DNA of 64,000 bases from Gammaproteobacteria bacterium (GTDB lineage Bacteria > Pseudomonadota > Gammaproteobacteria > Pseudomonadales > Pseudohongiellaceae): positions 1 through 64,000 of the forward strand of contig JAQWQD010000028.1 in NCBI GenBank assembly GCA_029244985.1, in the 5' to 3' direction. The position numbers were made by a program, and so were the translations under genes. Positions 19,744-29,441 of this stretch are shown piece after piece (positions within the stretch are counted from its first letter, which is position 1; every line of letters starts with the position of its first letter). The notes beneath the pieces are model-generated. The model was given only the letters and a program-made list of their open reading frames with translations, did no database searches and was not told the DNA's origin.

Positions 19744-20361
19744 TTATCGAGTGAGCTCTGCATAAGGCACATCGGCATACTGAGTGATCTGGCCTAGCCC
19801 GCTATCAGAAAAACTTACTATACTATGAGCACAATTATGCATGCGGGGCGGTGTCCATAGTTCGCACATAGGTTTATCTTCGATATGGCATAGAAATGTT
19901 TTAATCAGTGCGCCATGACTTATCAAGACGACTTTTTTGTTGAGGTTACTCTCCATTATTTTCTTAATTGTAGCGATTGCTCTGGATTGAAGCTTAAAAA
20001 ATGATTCAGCACCCTTGACACTGAACAGGTGTGGCTCTTGCCAAAAATGTTGATAAGATTCTGGCTCCCGCCGCTCTATTTCCTCATAGAGAGTGCCTTC
20101 CCAAGGCCCAAGAAAGATTTCTCTAAGAGAGTCCAAATACTCAATGTCTAAATGGTTTGCCGGAAAGAGGTTTGCAGCGGTTTGACGTGTTCGTAATGAG
20201 CTACTACAAAAAACTTTATCGAATTTTATAGCGCTAATCCGTTCACCTAAAGCGATAGCTTGGTTGATGCCGAGTTGCGTCAACTGCGAGTCACTTTGCC
20301 CTTGAACTCGCCGTTCTTCATTCCAGTCTGTCTGACCGTGACGAATTAAATGCAATTCCAT
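19744..20361 (-). CDS. Histidine phosphatase family protein
   Basis: The 205-residue protein has the RHG motif at residues 7-9 (HLIRHGQTDWNEERRVQGQSD), the second catalytic histidine H149 (VVLISHGALIKTF), and the acidic residue of LREIFLGPWEG. These place it in the phosphoglycerate mutase-like branch (GpmB/CobC type). The true substrate is not predictable. It starts 8 bases after the glpK stop, so the two are very likely cotranscribed. Confidence 0.9.
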   Translation of the reverse strand: MELHLIRHGQTDWNEERRVQGQSDSQLTQLGINQAIALGERISAIKFDKVFCSSSLRTRQTAANLFPANHLDIEYLDSLREIFLGPWEGTLYEEIERREPESYQHFWQEPHLFSVKGAESFFKLQSRAIATIKKIMESNLNKKVVLISHGALIKTFLCHIEDKPMCELWTPPRMHNCAHSIVSFSDSGLGQITQYADVPYAELTR

Positions 20362-20369
20362 TTGTTCTG

Positions 20370-21854
20370 CTATTCCTGTGTTCTGGTTTTTTTTACAGCG
20401 GCGTTCCAGCCGGAATATTGAGTGTCTCGCCAGCTTTGGTCTTTCGCTGGCTCAAACGCCTGATCTAATTGCCACTTCTGGTTAATTTCCTCGAGAGATG
20501 AAAAAACACCAGCTTGTAAGCCTGCAATATAGGCTACCCCTAATGCGGTAGTTTCGGTAATTGTCGGCCTTTGCACTTCACAACCCAAAAGATCTGCAAG
20601 CTTTTGGGTTACAAAATTATTGTTCGCCATACCCCCATCAACTTTTAGACTGCTTAAGCTGGCGCCGTCTGCAGCGATGGCTTCGACTAGATCTTTTGTT
20701 TGATAGCAAACAGACATAAGTCCGGCAGTGACAATTTCCTTGATACCGGTGTCGCGAGTCATGCCAAAAATTGAGCCCCTTGCATTAGTATCCCAGTAAG
20801 GTGCACCCAAGCCAGTGAAGGCAGGAACCAGATAGACCTTTAAGTCATCAGCAGTTCCCCTAGCTAGTTGCTCGGATTCTTCGACAGTCGCTATTAGTTT
20901 TAATTCATCTCTTAACCACTGTATTGTGGCTCCAGCCATAAATATACTGCCCTCTATGGCATAGCAGGTTTTATTAGCTAGTCTATAAGCAACCGTAGAC
21001 AGTAATTTATTAGAAGATCTAACTATTTGCTCGCCGGTATTAAGTAATAGAAAACAACCAGTACCATAAGTGCTTTTTGCAGAGCCACTAGTAAAACAAC
21101 CCTGGCCAAAGGCAGCAGATTGTTGGTCTCCGATCATTCCAGTAATAGGAATGGCAGCACCAAAAAGTTCAGTGGCAGAGTTACCATAGTCTGCGGCACA
21201 GTCTTTTACTTCTGGAAGTACAGCTGCAGGTATGTCAAACATTGTTAGCAGATCAGAATCCCATCGCTGCTCTACAATATTGAATAGCATAGTACGAGAA
21301 GCGTTTGTCGCATCTGTACAGTGGCTTTGGCCATCAGTAAGTTTCCACAACAGAAAACTATCAACTGTGCCGAAGGCTAATTCACCATTTTCTGCGCGAG
21401 CCCGTGTATCTGGCACATTTTCTAAAATCCAACGTAATTTTGTTGCAGAGAAATAAGGATCTAAAAGTAATCCAGTTTTATTTTGGATCACCTCTGAATG
21501 GCCTATTTCTCTCAATGAGTCACAATAGCCGCTAGTTCGTCGATCTTGCCAAACAATCGCATTACTAATCGGCTTGCCTGTTTTCCTATCCCAAACAATT
21601 GTTGTCTCTCTTTGATTTGTGATGCCAATGCAGATGATATCATTGGCATCTGCACCCGCTTCTGACATGGCTATATGACAGCAGCTTAATGTTGTTTGCC
21701 AAATTTCATCTGCGTCATGCTCCACCCAGCCATCAGCGGGAAAATGTTGCTGGAACTCCTGCTGCCCAACACTAACTGGGGCCCCTTCTTTGTCGAAAAG
21801 AAGGGCTCGACTACTAGTTGTACCTTGATCAATGGCAAGAATGTATTTGCTCAT
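20370..21854 (-). CDS. glpK: Glycerol kinase
   Basis: The 494-residue FGGY-family kinase starts [21 protein letters not shown] and contains [46 protein letters not shown] and [20 protein letters not shown], all GlpK hallmarks. It phosphorylates glycerol to sn-glycerol 3-phosphate. The family length is about 500. No glpF, glpD or glpR is adjacent. It heads a minus-strand series with the histidine phosphatase. Confidence 0.96.
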   Translation of the reverse strand: MSKYILAIDQGTTSSRALLFDKEGAPVSVGQQEFQQHFPADGWVEHDADEIWQTTLSCCHIAMSEAGADANDIICIGITNQRETTIVWDRKTGKPISNAIVWQDRRTSGYCDSLREIGHSEVIQNKTGLLLDPYFSATKLRWILENVPDTRARAENGELAFGTVDSFLLWKLTDGQSHCTDATNASRTMLFNIVEQRWDSDLLTMFDIPAAVLPEVKDCAADYGNSATELFGAAIPITGMIGDQQSAAFGQGCFTSGSAKSTYGTGCFLLLNTGEQIVRSSNKLLSTVAYRLANKTCYAIEGSIFMAGATIQWLRDELKLIATVEESEQLARGTADDLKVYLVPAFTGLGAPYWDTNARGSIFGMTRDTGIKEIVTAGLMSVCYQTKDLVEAIAADGASLSSLKVDGGMANNNFVTQKLADLLGCEVQRPTITETTALGVAYIAGLQAGVFSSLEEINQKWQLDQAFEPAKDQSWRDTQYSGWNAAVKKTRTQE

Positions 21855-22223
21855 AGGAAATATTTCGCTGGCTCACATAAAAATTGTCTAAGGTTAGTTA
21901 AAGCAGGTCAATCAGAAGCCATATTACACTATGTTAAGTGCTGTATGGCATGCTTTTCCTCGCTGAGAAGTTTCTGTAAATCAAGCTAACTCTCTTTATG
22001 ACTTCCTGATAATTGTGAGCGGATTTAACTGAGTGGTCAACACTGCTAAGTTTGCTCTCTGGATCAATCTTTCGGCTCAAGCACGATAGCGCTTGCAGTG
22101 TTGATTCTTAGAACCGCGAATCGCTCTCAGAATAATTTCTTTTAGTACTTATTCCGATGTGTGTTATTCAGACTGACATCGGTACAATACACCTCTAGTG
22201 CTCTCGAAAAGGTAGATCTCTAA
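21855..22223. other. Divergent intergenic region, glpK / CehA-like gene
   Basis: No gene is visible in these 369 bases. TCAACACTGC (22037-22046) and GCAGTGTTGA (22095-22104) form a perfect 10-bp inverted repeat around a 48-base loop. CCGATGT (22154-22160) and ACATCGG (22176-22182) form a second one closer to the plus-strand start. Either may be an operator. I found no match to the E. coli GlpR site. Confidence 0.35.
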
Positions 22224-24764
22224 ATGAGTCGTAATCACTCCACATGGTTTATTTGTTCCTGCTTGTCAATTTTTATCAGTGCCGTAGCTTCTCAGTCTCA
22301 AGCTCAGGGGAGTTTCTATCCTGACGCTCGCAGTGGCGGGAACTACATGCATAACTTTTATTTCCCGCCTTCCCCTAGTTCGACCCCTTGGTCTCCAGAC
22401 TGGTCCCCAGAGGGTGAATGGATTGCCGTGGCAATGCATGGATCCATTTGGAAAGTTAAACCAGAGACAGGCATTGCCTATGAAATTACCTATAGCGAGG
22501 ATGCTTATCATTCTTCACCAAATTATTCACCGGATGGGCACTGGATAGTGTTTACCGCTGATTATGATCATCGGCGGATTCAGTTGGAAATTTTAAATAC
22601 GGAAACCGGAGAGATAAGTAAACTAACTGATGATCAAGCTGTATACACTGATCCGGTTTTTTCTCCGGACGGTTCGAAAATAGCCTATGTGTCTACTAGC
22701 CCTAATGGTTACTTTAATCTCTACGTGCGATCAATTGTCGATGGGAAATGGAGCGGTGCCCCAATCGCCGTTTCGGTAGACAATGACTTCGGCCGCAGCC
22801 GCTTGTATTTCGGCAACTTTGACATGCATATCAGTCCATCTTGGTTGCCCAATGGCGATGAGCTGCTTGTCGTGTCTAATCGTAATGTACCACTTGGGTC
22901 TGGAAACGTATTACGAGTCCCTGCGATCGCAGGTGGAATTAGTCAGGCAGAAACGGTGTTAGCTGAGCAGTCCCTTTATCGAACCAGACCTGATGTTTCA
23001 ATTGATGGGAAAAGATTTGTTTATTCATCCACCAGTGGATCTGCCGATCAATACAATAATCTGTATGTGCAACCAACAATTGGAGGGGAGCCATACAAAC
23101 TCACTTTTTACAGTCATGATGCCTTCCACCCGCGTTGGTCAGCTGACGGCGAATGGATTGCTTTTATTTCTAATGAAGAAGGCCTATCACAACTTAATTT
23201 GTTGGAAACTTATGGTGGCAAGCTCATCCGGCGCGATATTACTGAATTGCATTATAAGCGCCCAATGGGAACCCTTGCTGTAAGAGTTCTGGATGCTGAC
23301 TTACAACTTCCTACCCATAATCGCATTCATCTAACTGCCAGTGACGGGAAATTATATGTGCCGAATGATGCTTATGCTCGTGCTGGTTCAAGAGGAGACC
23401 TTATCTTTCATAATAATGGGACATTTGAACTTACCTTGCCTGTTGGTGAAGTTCGTCTAACAGCTGTTAAAGGGTTTGAATTCACTCCTACTGAAGTTGA
23501 GGTTGATATAGAAGAAGGTGAAGTTGCTCAACTCACGATCGAGTTAAGTAGGCTAGCGGATATGGGCGTTAAAGGTTGGTATAGCGCTTCGACTCATGTC
23601 CATTCGAACTATGGTGGTAACTTACATAACACACTCGAAAACTTGATGATGATGTCGCGAGCAGAAGATCAAGATTTAGTATTGGAGCAAGTTGCAAATA
23701 AAGACAACCGCATTCTCGATTATCACTACTTTGAACCTGGTGGCGACCCTCACTCAGTTTCTGAGGAAGATCAAATAGTTGTAGTAGGGCAGGAGTATCG
23801 ACCCCCATTTTACGGCCACGTGTTTATGTTCGGACTTAAGGAACACTTAATTTCCCCTTTTGTCACTGGCTATGAAGGAACAGCGATTGAAAGTCTCTAT
23901 CCAAGCAATACCGACATGTTACTAAAGGCTAAGGCTCAAGGTGCCGTGACGGGTTATGTGCATCCGTTTCTCGGCGAAAATGATCCATTATCTGCGAACT
24001 TGGGGGGTGGCAAAGGTTTTATCGTGGATGCTGCGCTAGGCACCACTGATGCATTAGAGTGGTCCGATTCTAGTAGGGGTGCTTTCTATCCACTGTACGC
24101 AGTTTGGAACAATGGATTAGAGGTGACCGCCGTTGGAGGCGAAGATTCAATCAGTTCATTACACATAAGTAAGCTAGTGGGGTCTTTTCGAACTTATGTG
24201 TACACCGGTAATCAAGGCCTTAGTATGGAAGCTTGGTTCGATGGTTTAAAACGAGGGAGGGCGATGGTTAGCTCTGGCCCGCTGTTGGAGATGGAAGTTG
24301 GAAATGCACTGCCTGGAGATACCGTGCAACTGCCACCGAATGGTGGGAGCGTAGTTATTAGTGGTCGTCTGCGTTCAATAACTGAATTGGATGATGTTGC
24401 TTTATATTGTAATGGGAAAGAAGTGGAGCGATTTCCGTTAACAGGAAATGGAACAAGTCTCGATATTAATTACAGTGTAAGAATAGAAAGCTCAGGTTGG
24501 TGTCATTTGCGCGTAGAGGGTGATCCTGACCGGCGAGATGTATTGGATGTTGCGTATGCACAAGCGTTTACTAATCCAGTTTGGTTTCAAGTTGGCAATG
24601 AGCCAATTCAAGATAACGATTCGGCGAACTATGCGTTGAATTGGATAGATAAACTGCAAGAGCTTGCTGAAGCCTGGCCAGGCTGGCGCTCCCAGTCTGA
24701 AAAGGACCATGTTTTCGGTCAGTTCGATGACGCCCGAGCTGTTTATCGTAGCAAACTAGATTAA
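22224..24764 (+). CDS. Secreted beta-propeller / CehA-McbA family metallohydrolase fusion
   Basis: The 846-residue protein has a signal peptide (SIFISAVASQSQAQG) and several TolB/PD40-type repeats over roughly residues 50-370 (SPDWSPEGEWIAVAMHG, NYSPDGHWIVFTADYDH, PVFSPDGSKIAYVST). A carboxypeptidase-regulatory-like segment follows. The C-terminal PHP-fold domain starts near residue 450 with the metal motif THVHSNYGGN (H458, H460) and contains VTGYVHPF and AVGGEDS. CehA/McbA proteins hydrolyse carbaryl or amide-type substrates or are of unknown specificity. It is predicted to be periplasmic. A standalone plus-strand gene. Confidence 0.82.
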   Translation: MSRNHSTWFICSCLSIFISAVASQSQAQGSFYPDARSGGNYMHNFYFPPSPSSTPWSPDWSPEGEWIAVAMHGSIWKVKPETGIAYEITYSEDAYHSSPNYSPDGHWIVFTADYDHRRIQLEILNTETGEISKLTDDQAVYTDPVFSPDGSKIAYVSTSPNGYFNLYVRSIVDGKWSGAPIAVSVDNDFGRSRLYFGNFDMHISPSWLPNGDELLVVSNRNVPLGSGNVLRVPAIAGGISQAETVLAEQSLYRTRPDVSIDGKRFVYSSTSGSADQYNNLYVQPTIGGEPYKLTFYSHDAFHPRWSADGEWIAFISNEEGLSQLNLLETYGGKLIRRDITELHYKRPMGTLAVRVLDADLQLPTHNRIHLTASDGKLYVPNDAYARAGSRGDLIFHNNGTFELTLPVGEVRLTAVKGFEFTPTEVEVDIEEGEVAQLTIELSRLADMGVKGWYSASTHVHSNYGGNLHNTLENLMMMSRAEDQDLVLEQVANKDNRILDYHYFEPGGDPHSVSEEDQIVVVGQEYRPPFYGHVFMFGLKEHLISPFVTGYEGTAIESLYPSNTDMLLKAKAQGAVTGYVHPFLGENDPLSANLGGGKGFIVDAALGTTDALEWSDSSRGAFYPLYAVWNNGLEVTAVGGEDSISSLHISKLVGSFRTYVYTGNQGLSMEAWFDGLKRGRAMVSSGPLLEMEVGNALPGDTVQLPPNGGSVVISGRLRSITELDDVALYCNGKEVERFPLTGNGTSLDINYSVRIESSGWCHLRVEGDPDRRDVLDVAYAQAFTNPVWFQVGNEPIQDNDSANYALNWIDKLQELAEAWPGWRSQSEKDHVFGQFDDARAVYRSKLD

Positions 24765-24939
24765 GGTGCAGCCCTGCTTTCGTCGCTCCGCAAATCAATA
24801 ACTACCGCTTAAAGTTTTAGTGAAATGATTGGGACTGAAGTGAATTTTTGCTAAGCTCGAAAACCACCTAAAGTTTCTTTGCTAGCGAGTAAGTGAATTG
24901 GTAAATCTCAAATCAGGTCCTTCGAATTGGAGCGGTAAA

Positions 24940-26337
24940 ATGCGTATTTTACAAATGTTGGTTTCATTGCTGTTTGGACTGAATCTAATGGCGAGCACCT
25001 TCGCAGCAGTTCCGAATTCGACTATTGTTGGCCCAGTAGAAGCCGACTCGCCTGGTCATCCATCCCGTAATTCTATTTATGCGGCATCAGCTATTGAGCT
25101 AACGGACAAGGGCTATATCGAAGAAGAGTATTTTATTGAAGGGACGGCTAATCAATACACAAATCCTGAGCTTGAAAACTCTGAAGTTATTGATAGTGGC
25201 CATCGTTATCGCACGCGTCTGATCGTGCGTCGCCCTCAGGCAGATCAGTTCAATGGAATTGTTATAGTCGAATGGATCAATGTGACGGGCGGTCCCGATA
25301 AAGATATCGATTGGTGGCTCTCGGGAGCGCATTTCGTCCGTAATGGCTATGCGTATATTGCTGTATCGGCTCAGCAAATGGGCATTGACACTATGAAGGA
25401 ATGGAGTCCAAAACGTTATAGCAGCCTTGATACGACTCATGATGGAATGGTAAGCAGAGATGGCCTCTCTTATGACATTTTCTCTGCTGTCGGGAAAGCA
25501 ATTAGTAGAGTGGGGGAATCTATACCCTCAGGAAAAATCGATATCCTTGATGGATTAAAAGCCGAAATCATTATCGCTACAGGGCATTCGCAATCAGCGA
25601 GTCGCTTAGCTACCTATTTAAATAATGTGCACCCGCTTGAGCCAATCTATGACGGGGTAATGGTGCATGGTGGCGGCGGTCGCATTCGTGATGATCAGAA
25701 TACAAAAATATTTAAGATAATGGCTGAAACAGATATGCGCGGCCGTGCGGCATCACCACAACCGAATTCTAATACCTTTGTGCAATGGGAAGTGGCGGGA
25801 ACGTCTCACGCTGATTACGATTTTGAAATTGAATACTCTAAATTACGCTTGCTGCGCGATGGGCTTCCGCTTAGTCAGGCAGAGCCTCGCGATGTAGGCT
25901 GTGAACTACCATCGCATAGCCGAATTCCATTTCGTGATCCATTTAATGCCGCGTTCGAGCACTTAGTTAACTGGATTAAAGAGGATGTGCTACCACCCCG
26001 TGCAGATCCGCTCCAGGTTGCACGTATGTTGCCGGAACTTGAATTCGCCCGAGATGAGTTTGGTAATATTTTGGGAGGTATACGTTTAGCAGAGCATGTT
26101 GTTGCGACCGCTAAAAATACAGGGATGAACACTAGTGTTATCAATAGATTTTGTGGGTTATACGGCTCTCATGAGCCGTTTACTGAGGAAACACTTGATA
26201 ATCTATATCCGAGCCACGAAGCTTATGTACAAGCTGTGACTGAAGTTGTTCAAGGTAATTTAGAGGCGGGTTACATTCTTCCTTATGCTGCGGAAAGAAC
26301 AATTCAAGAAGCAGAAGCCTCTAGAATCGGACGTTAG
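24940..26337 (+). CDS. Secreted alpha/beta-hydrolase domain protein
   Basis: From ATG 24940 (GGAG 7 bases upstream) the 465-residue protein begins with a signal peptide (MRILQMLVSLLFGLNLMASTFAA). The ORF track uses a weak upstream TTG. It has a strand-turn FNGIVIVEWINVTGGPD and the nucleophile elbow ATGHSQSASRLATYL (S217). A candidate histidine occurs in VAGTSHADYDFE. This matches the large uncharacterised alpha/beta hydrolase domain family seen in marine bacteria; esterase or lyase activity is not predictable. It lies about 175 bases after the CehA-like gene on the same strand. Confidence 0.8.
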   Translation: MRILQMLVSLLFGLNLMASTFAAVPNSTIVGPVEADSPGHPSRNSIYAASAIELTDKGYIEEEYFIEGTANQYTNPELENSEVIDSGHRYRTRLIVRRPQADQFNGIVIVEWINVTGGPDKDIDWWLSGAHFVRNGYAYIAVSAQQMGIDTMKEWSPKRYSSLDTTHDGMVSRDGLSYDIFSAVGKAISRVGESIPSGKIDILDGLKAEIIIATGHSQSASRLATYLNNVHPLEPIYDGVMVHGGGGRIRDDQNTKIFKIMAETDMRGRAASPQPNSNTFVQWEVAGTSHADYDFEIEYSKLRLLRDGLPLSQAEPRDVGCELPSHSRIPFRDPFNAAFEHLVNWIKEDVLPPRADPLQVARMLPELEFARDEFGNILGGIRLAEHVVATAKNTGMNTSVINRFCGLYGSHEPFTEETLDNLYPSHEAYVQAVTEVVQGNLEAGYILPYAAERTIQEAEASRIGR

Positions 26338-26353
26338 ATAGATAGCAATAAAT

Positions 26354-26863
26354 CTAATTACATTTCTTAGCTAGAACTTTTAGTCGTGCTGTCCAGAGTT
26401 TCTTCGTGCTCTCTTTCTGATTGCCTAATTGAGCAGGAAGTCTAATTGAGACTTTAAGTTTAGTTTTCTCTTCGAGTGAATCAAATTGCGCGATAATTTG
26501 GCTTTGCTCATCAGGGTGGGTGCTTTCTCGCCAAGACATGGTTAAGCATTTTGGAATTTCTAATTCCAATAGTTCTCCGCTGATGATTAGATCCAGCCCC
26601 TTTCTGTTGAGTCTGAATTTAAAACCACCACCTTTCCTAACTTCGTTCTCTAAGTGAATTACTTTTTCTTGTTGAATTTTGGGCCCAAACATCCATTCCC
26701 CGATAAATACAGGGATTAGCCACTGATCAAATACTTGCTGAGCGGGAGCGATAATAGTTTTGGTGACTGTGATCGTTGTTGCTTTTAATTGGGGTGCCGG
26801 TTGTTCAATCAAACTTAGTTCACGATCATTTTTGTCAAAGAATGTCAGCTGATCAGAACGCAT
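26354..26863 (-). CDS. SRPBCC (AHSA1-like) domain protein
   Basis: The 169-residue soluble protein has the START/Bet v1-like pattern TVTKTIIAPAQQVFDQWLIP, then GEWMFGP, GGGFKFRL and a late ISGELLELEIPKCLTMSWR. Members bind hydrophobic ligands or act as co-chaperones. It has no signal peptide. Its start overlaps the stop of the cytochrome gene by one base (TAATG), so it is coupled to the sulfite-oxidase module. Its role there is unknown. Confidence 0.75.
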   Translation of the reverse strand: MRSDQLTFFDKNDRELSLIEQPAPQLKATTITVTKTIIAPAQQVFDQWLIPVFIGEWMFGPKIQQEKVIHLENEVRKGGGFKFRLNRKGLDLIISGELLELEIPKCLTMSWRESTHPDEQSQIIAQFDSLEEKTKLKVSIRLPAQLGNQKESTKKLWTARLKVLAKKCN

Positions 26864-27237
26864 TAATCAATTGATTCATAGGGGTTATCTGGCATTAGAG
26901 TTACCGCCAAGGAAGCTCGACGACTAGATTCTTTTTGCCCGTAATTTTGGGCAAGATAATTCAGAATTGATTCTTCTAATGATTCTTCTAATTGTTGTAG
27001 CCCTTGGGTTTCTTGCATCCATCTGATCCTGCTTTCCCACACAGTTTTGCTGCCAGAGTTCTGGGTAATTAATAATGTCGAATGACATTCCGTACAATTC
27101 TCCTGAACTGCCTGCCAGCCATCGTCAATGATCAGCCTTTCATCACTTTCAGTATCCTGAGCTGATGTATTTTGGAGCAATAAGCTAGCAGCAAACAGTC
27201 CTATCGAGAAAGAAAATAAAGCGAAATAGGGTTTCAT
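26863..27237 (-). CDS. Small periplasmic c-type cytochrome
   Basis: The 124-residue protein has an N-terminal signal peptide (FSIGLFAASLLLQNTSAQ) and one heme site CTECH (C48, C51, H52). A late Met (VTLMPDNP) could be the sixth ligand. Its start is coupled by TAATG to the Moco enzyme upstream. It is therefore the likely electron acceptor, analogous to SorB of SorAB sulfite dehydrogenase. Confidence 0.82.
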   Translation of the reverse strand: MKPYFALFSFSIGLFAASLLLQNTSAQDTESDERLIIDDGWQAVQENCTECHSTLLITQNSGSKTVWESRIRWMQETQGLQQLEESLEESILNYLAQNYGQKESSRRASLAVTLMPDNPYESID

Positions 27238-28550
27238 TAAACCGCCTGGACTGCTATTCGATGACAGGCATTATTCAAATATCCTCTTGGGTTCCAGCCT
27301 GGAACCACCATCGGTTGCGACTGACCTAAATTATCCATCGCGCGGACCCATACTTCGTAATAGCCTGGTTCAGGAAACTGTGCCCAGGATTGGAAACTCT
27401 GCCAAGCTAGCCTATTGGCAGCTGGGTTTAGCGCTGTTGGCAACCATGTTGCACCAAAATCGATAGATAAAAATACGCCACTGATCTGGCTATCGCCTGC
27501 CCAGGCATGGCCGCGCACGGTAAGTCGTTGTCTGGCATCATGACTAATCCCAGATTGAGGAAAAGTAATTAACGATTTAACTGGCATTGATTCAATAATA
27601 CGCATCTCTTCATTGGGTACGCGACTACCCGGTGCTACTGAGGCAGCAGGAACCGTATATGAGGGTGCCGCCATTTTTTCACCATCATGGACACGATCTC
27701 TTACCACTATTCGGTTTAGCCATTTGCCAGAGACTGAACCTGGCCATCCTGCGCAAACCATGCGTAAGGGATAGCCATTTTGTATTGGAATGTCCTCGCC
27801 GTTCATTGCCCAAGCAATTAAGGATTCCCTCTCCATTGCTTTAGTTATTGGAACTCCGCGAGAGATAGGGTCTAGCTCAGGGTTCCCACTGGCATGCGTG
27901 TCAGCCCCATAATAACCAACATAAACAGCGTCTCGGGCAACGCCACAGAAATTTAGTACATCGCGCAACCTTACGCCGGTGAATGTAGGGCAGCCGATGG
28001 CGCCAGTAGTCCACTGATTGCCACTGGCAGCGGGCACAAATTCGGCGCGGCCATTACCGCCACATTCAAGCTGCAACTGTAAGGTCACTTCTTCAAAGCG
28101 AGTTTTTAAATCAGCTATAGAAAAAGTAGTTGGTGTAACACAAGATTCTCCTCCGATTTCCAATCGCCAATTTTCAGGGTCAATATTCTCTGGGGGGATC
28201 CCATTGTTGCGAATAAACATGTAGCGATTTGGGGTAACTTCATCATCAAGCAAATGCGCTGGAGTTTCAGCGTTCACCGGGCGATCATTTAATAGGATTA
28301 GACCTTCCTTACCTTCGATAGTTGTATCTGCATTATCTGCGGCGAATGCTGCTGGAACTAGCCCTGCTGGCATAAAACGAGAAAAAGGAATGGTCATCCC
28401 TAGCGCAGTCGACAAGGCTAACAGTCCAGATTTCTTCAAAAAACCGCGCCTGGAAACTGCTTTGGATTCTCTTCCCCAAGCTATTTTATCCGCCGCAATT
28501 GGATCTTGCTGGTAGAGCTCATTGATAGAAATTACTTTTTTGCTAGTCAT
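27237..28550 (-). CDS. Sulfite oxidase-family molybdenum enzyme (SorA/SoxC-like)
   Basis: The 437-residue protein has a twin-arginine signal (SRRGFLKKSGLLALS, R34-R35) and the molybdopterin domain with the Mo-ligand cysteine C163 (LQLECGGNGRAEF). A dimerisation domain follows at the C-terminus (ISGVFLSIDFGATWLPTAL). Such enzymes oxidise sulfite to sulfate in the periplasm and pass electrons to a cytochrome c. It is followed directly by the cytochrome gene. A second, different enzyme of the family lies at 56.8-58.1 kb. Other sulfur substrates are possible. Confidence 0.88.
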   Translation of the reverse strand: MTSKKVISINELYQQDPIAADKIAWGRESKAVSRRGFLKKSGLLALSTALGMTIPFSRFMPAGLVPAAFAADNADTTIEGKEGLILLNDRPVNAETPAHLLDDEVTPNRYMFIRNNGIPPENIDPENWRLEIGGESCVTPTTFSIADLKTRFEEVTLQLQLECGGNGRAEFVPAASGNQWTTGAIGCPTFTGVRLRDVLNFCGVARDAVYVGYYGADTHASGNPELDPISRGVPITKAMERESLIAWAMNGEDIPIQNGYPLRMVCAGWPGSVSGKWLNRIVVRDRVHDGEKMAAPSYTVPAASVAPGSRVPNEEMRIIESMPVKSLITFPQSGISHDARQRLTVRGHAWAGDSQISGVFLSIDFGATWLPTALNPAANRLAWQSFQSWAQFPEPGYYEVWVRAMDNLGQSQPMVVPGWNPRGYLNNACHRIAVQAV

Positions 28551-28639
28551 GGTTTAGCCTTGATGGGTAAGGAGGTAGTTTTGCCTGAGGTTATCAAAAT
28601 AGGTGGTAGAGGTCCAAAGCCTGACTAGCCAAAATAGAA

Positions 28640-29401
28640 CTAAGGTTTAGTTAGTTTTAGTAAAAACCTATCAGTATTGCGCGCTAAACGTGGGTCGAAG
28701 ATGCTGCGGCGATGATCATCACCGAGGTTCCGCAGCAGATCACTGGATTCCACACTAAAGCCAGCCTGCTCCGCGATAGCGATTGCTTGTGGGATTTCCA
28801 TTCGGTGCATTTCTCGGTTATTGCTACCACCAATACCGACGTGATCTGTTACCACAATAAATCCTCCAGGTTTTAGTAAGATTTTTAGTCCCTGTAGTAA
28901 GTTTAGTGCTCGATCTGGATTCGAGTTGTATGAGTCATGCAGTGTTTGGGCCAACATCACTGCATCGAGGGATTCGTCTGCAAGACTTAAGCTTCTTATT
29001 GGCCCAATAAGTTGAGTAACATTCTTTAAATTACCTTCTTCGATTTTTTCCTTAAGAGCCTCGCCTTGTGTTCGATTCTGACGATCCTCTACGAAGCGAA
29101 GACCCCGCTCAGTGTTTTGAGCATAGACTGTACCTGTATCACCTACCGCTTTGGAAAGAATAAACGTGTAGTACCCACCTGCTGCATAGAGATCCAGCAC
29201 AGTCATTCCTTTAGCAATGCCAGCGAAAGCTATCACCTCTATTGGTTTGCGCACAGAGTCACGTGCAAAGTCAGAAACGTCACGCCCTGAATTAGAGAGC
29301 AATAGCCGTAACTCTTCAGTATCTAATGTGGCTGATATTTTTGAGGTTATGACTATCGCGCATAGACCAAGAGTAATAAATTTAAAGAGTTTAGTTGCCA
29401 T
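28640..29401 (-). CDS. Exported SAM-dependent methyltransferase-like protein
   Basis: The 253-residue protein starts with a hydrophobic signal-like segment (LFKFITLGLCAIVITSKISA). It then has the class I methyltransferase motif I VLDLYAAGGYYTFILSKA, and DAVMLAQTLHD and LKPGGFIVVTDHVG as later motifs. It belongs to a family of predicted methyltransferases with signal peptides, whose substrates are unknown. It lies 89 bases upstream of the Moco enzyme on the same strand. Confidence 0.78.
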   Translation of the reverse strand: MATKLFKFITLGLCAIVITSKISATLDTEELRLLLSNSGRDVSDFARDSVRKPIEVIAFAGIAKGMTVLDLYAAGGYYTFILSKAVGDTGTVYAQNTERGLRFVEDRQNRTQGEALKEKIEEGNLKNVTQLIGPIRSLSLADESLDAVMLAQTLHDSYNSNPDRALNLLQGLKILLKPGGFIVVTDHVGIGGSNNREMHRMEIPQAIAIAEQAGFSVESSDLLRNLGDDHRRSIFDPRLARNTDRFLLKLTKP

Positions 29402-29441
29402 TATTCACCCAATGCGTGATCAGAAGACCATATAAAATCTG

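Noticed and set aside
21855-21960. GlpR operator next to glpK
   Set aside because: No sequence fits the E. coli consensus in both halves; only AT-rich similarity.
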